DNA from: Macrostomum hystrix
Lineage: Eukaryota; Platyhelminthes; Macrostomidae
Reading direction: 5' to 3'
DNA: 64,000 bases
Assembly (NCBI GenBank): GCA_950097015.1
Contig: CATNEN010000009.1
Span: 1,180,501 to 1,244,500, forward strand
Shown here: positions 12,108-64,000 of the stretch, in pieces
Numbering within the stretch: the first letter of the stretch is position 1
How the letters are laid out: every line of letters begins with the position of its first letter
Position numbers and translations under genes: made by a program
Notes under the pieces: model-generated
Database searches by the model: none
The model's input: only the letters and a program-made list of their open reading frames with translations
Told to the model about the DNA's origin: nothing

Positions 12108-12325
12108 AGATATTGAAGTGTTAGATATTTAAGTGTTAGATTTCTAAATTTTAGATATTGAAATGTTAGATATTGAAATGTTAGATATAGAAGCTGCAGT
12201 TAGATGTTTTAGCTGTTATATAGTTAAGCTGTTATATATTTAGGCTGTTACATATTAAAGCCGTTAGATATTAAAGTTTTAGATACTGAAATTTTAGATA
12301 TTAAAGCTGTTAGATATTGGAGTTT
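12108..12325. repeat. Degenerate AT-rich repeat of about 14-16 bp
   Basis: Loosely repeated GTTAGATATTGAAAT-type units with variable length. They grade into the AT-rich region to the right. Confidence 0.7.
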
Positions 12326-14090
12326 TTTAGTTTTTAAAGATAATTATTTTTACGTGAACTGTAGCATTGATCTGAATAAACTTCCGAAGTTTGGGTTTCA
12401 CTAATCATGCCTAATTCAACGCCCTCTCTGCAACTGGCCCAGAAGAAATTAACTCAGTCTGGATAAACTCACGAGGCGTGTTTCAGTTCCATCGGAACCA
12501 AAATCCACAACTGTAAAAATGGCCAATTCTTCAAAGAATACTCGAACGCTGGCTGTGGTGTATTTGGGCCTGCTGAATGGCTTATTCCAGGTCAATCATA
12601 GCTCGTATGTCTAGTTGCCCTGCAGCACCGGAATTTATCATATTCTGCAGCAGCAGAAAAATAAACGCTAAAGTACACTTGTACGAAAGGAGTTCGTAGA
12701 GTAAGCTACAATAACATGAATGTCTCCTAAGGAAGACTAAATTAACGCCTTCTTTAGCATTTCTAGTCCTCTTATTGTTCTTACTGTACATTACATACTG
12801 TTCGTAACAGTATAATATACGTTGATCCAAGAAAAGTCGAACTTTTTTACACAAAAGTAAATTAAAGTCCGTCTAAGTAAAAGTATCCTGGGATTACGTT
12901 ATGTTTAGTATTTAAAAGTATTTAGGACTCAACTATTTAGTATTTAGTAGTATACTTGAAAATTTTATTAACAATTCAAGTGTGCCTTTAAATTAAAAAA
13001 ATCTCAAGCGAAAATGTTCGTTAAAAGTTGTCGTGTTCATAGTTTAAGTTCTATAATTTTTATGTAAAAGAATTATGTACACAGAACAATGGAATTTTTG
13101 GTGCGAAAAGCGATAAAAAATATTTTATTTTGTATTATATACGTTTGCATAAAATAATTTGTTTTTCTATTTCCTTCTGAACTTTTTATCACTTTTTAAA
13201 TAGCGAAGCAGTTTTGACTCAAAAGGACTTGCTGGGTAAAACTCTATTACGCGACATAATTTTTACTTATACTTAACGCCTTGGCATAAATGCAGAGGAA
13301 ATTTATATCTCTGTAAGCTTACTTTTGATTTCTATAAAACAATTGAGTTATTTCGATCGAAGAACGCAAAAAGTTACTATTACTATTATATATTTTTTAT
13401 ACATGATAGAGGACAAAAGCAATTGCAATAAAAAATCACGGGTTTCATTTTTTACAGACTATGCAAAATTTATAAAAACACATATGCTATAAGTTTTTCA
13501 TACACATTGAAAAGCAAAATCTAGTTTATCTTAAACAAAGTTCTATGAAATAATCTGCAATTGGCCATGTCTGTTTAGATATTCTAGTCATGCACATTTA
13601 AATACCATGCTACATCAAGTATGGTTTAATTTAGTGGTGGTAAATACTTTTAACTTCTACAAATAAAATTTGTTCTAAATTATTTATTTTTTTACTTCAG
13701 CTTCAGAACAGTCAAGCTTGATAGGTTTATTAATCTGTGCTCGTTGCAGAATAAATTATATTTTAAATCGATACCATATTGACATTGCCAAGTTACCTTT
13801 TTAGTTAAGAAACTATCATGACTACATATAATTTCAGCTTATTTATGTAATTTTGTGTATAATGTATGCATAATATATATTTGTTTAATTAACCGTTTAA
13901 TTTATACCATTATAACAAAACACATCGAACTAATTTTCCCCATCTCTATATAGATAGAATACCACTCGTATAATCTTAATAATGAATTATTAAAACTCTA
14001 TAATTACGTGACTAAAATATTTGCCTGTATTATATTTTTAATTATACTGACGGTTATATATATTTATTTACCTTGATATAGAAAACATCA
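12326..14090. other. AT-rich unique block upstream of the cadherin gene
   Basis: About 1.75 kb of clearly AT-rich, non-tandem DNA between the minisatellites and the GC-rich start of the cadherin gene. Long A/T runs and TATATA motifs (near 14056) occur. Composition changes abruptly at about 14091 to GC-rich sequence. It is a plausible promoter or upstream regulatory region, but no particular site can be assigned. A 90-codon minus-strand ORF (12582-12854) has no recognisable similarity. Confidence 0.5.
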
Positions 14091-14239
14091 TGGGGTTGGT
14101 GCGGCCCAGTGCGCCCAGCCAGCCGACTCAAAAGCCCACCTCAACTAGACTGAGATTCAGGGGTTTGGAGTGCAGCTGCACTAGCGCTGGCCTGTCGCGT
14201 ATTGTTAAGACATTTTTAAGACTCCGTTAAAGAATCTGT

Positions 14240-14259
14240 TAAAATTTTCCTAAACGCAG
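14240..14259 (+). promoter_or_regulatory. 3' splice acceptor 27 nt upstream of the start codon (cis 5' UTR intron or trans-splice site)
   Basis: A pyrimidine-rich TTTTCCTAAACGCAG ends at 14259, 27 nt before the ATG. This is the placement expected for a spliced-leader addition site or for the end of a 5' UTR intron. No upstream exon can be identified from sequence. Confidence 0.45.
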
Positions 14260-14286
14260 AGTGCGCCGATAGTGACAGACCTGGCC

Positions 14287-64000
<49,714 letters not shown>

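Noticed and set aside
10113-12109. 430- and 228-codon ORFs on the + strand
   Set aside because: Products of the stop-free 26-bp array; the frame cycles through all three readings of the unit.

Overview
This is eukaryotic, animal DNA. About 49.7 kb of the window (14287 to the right edge, + strand) is the 5' part of one giant cadherin gene of the Fat/Dachsous/CDH23 kind. Seventeen exons can be joined with consistent phases and GT..AG introns. They give at least about 3,730 codons: a signal peptide followed by roughly 27 cadherin (EC) repeats. The gene runs off the right edge before any membrane segment. Such cadherins are a metazoan (and choanoflagellate) family. GC-rich exons, repeat-packed introns and a tRNA-derived SINE would fit a repeat-rich lophotrochozoan or flatworm (Macrostomum-like) genome, but the organism assignment is only an inference.

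Layout. 1-3000: two minisatellites (21-bp and 20-bp units). 3536-4600, minus strand: one intronless ORF that looks like an endonuclease/exonuclease/phosphatase-fold (EEP) protein with an Ala/Lys-rich coiled coil inserted in the domain. 4650-6400: two arrays of the same 13-bp unit. 6870-8776: 11-bp array. 10135-12050: 26-bp array. 12330-14090: strongly AT-rich unique DNA. 14260 onward: the cadherin gene. Small introns (93-421 bp) lie between exons 1-4 and 9-13. Large introns lie after exon 4 (1.7 kb), exon 5 (3.4 kb), exon 8 (7.3 kb), exon 13 (15.9 kb) and exon 14 (5.5 kb).

The unusual feature is how the introns are filled. Most introns, even short ones, carry their own tandem array (units 4-34 bp), about 40 arrays in the window and roughly 25 kb in total (hand-summed estimate, about two fifths of the sequence). 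Many units contain splice-site-like motifs: GGTGAG or its complement CTCACC, pyrimidine-tract-plus-CAG, or a fused TTCAG|GTAGG. Several arrays start within tens of bases of a real 5' splice site, and one exon start is preceded by two tandem 77-bp copies of itself. This suggests that arrays in this gene are seeded from exon-intron boundaries and may act as splicing decoys or recursive splice points; that is a hypothesis, not a demonstrated system. A tRNA-derived SINE family (four copies, one inverted pair almost filling intron 6) sits just upstream of three 3' splice sites.

No bacterial-type operons, CRISPR arrays, rRNA or ordinary tRNA genes were seen. The long ORFs inside the arrays are artefacts of stop-free tandem repeats and are not annotated as genes.
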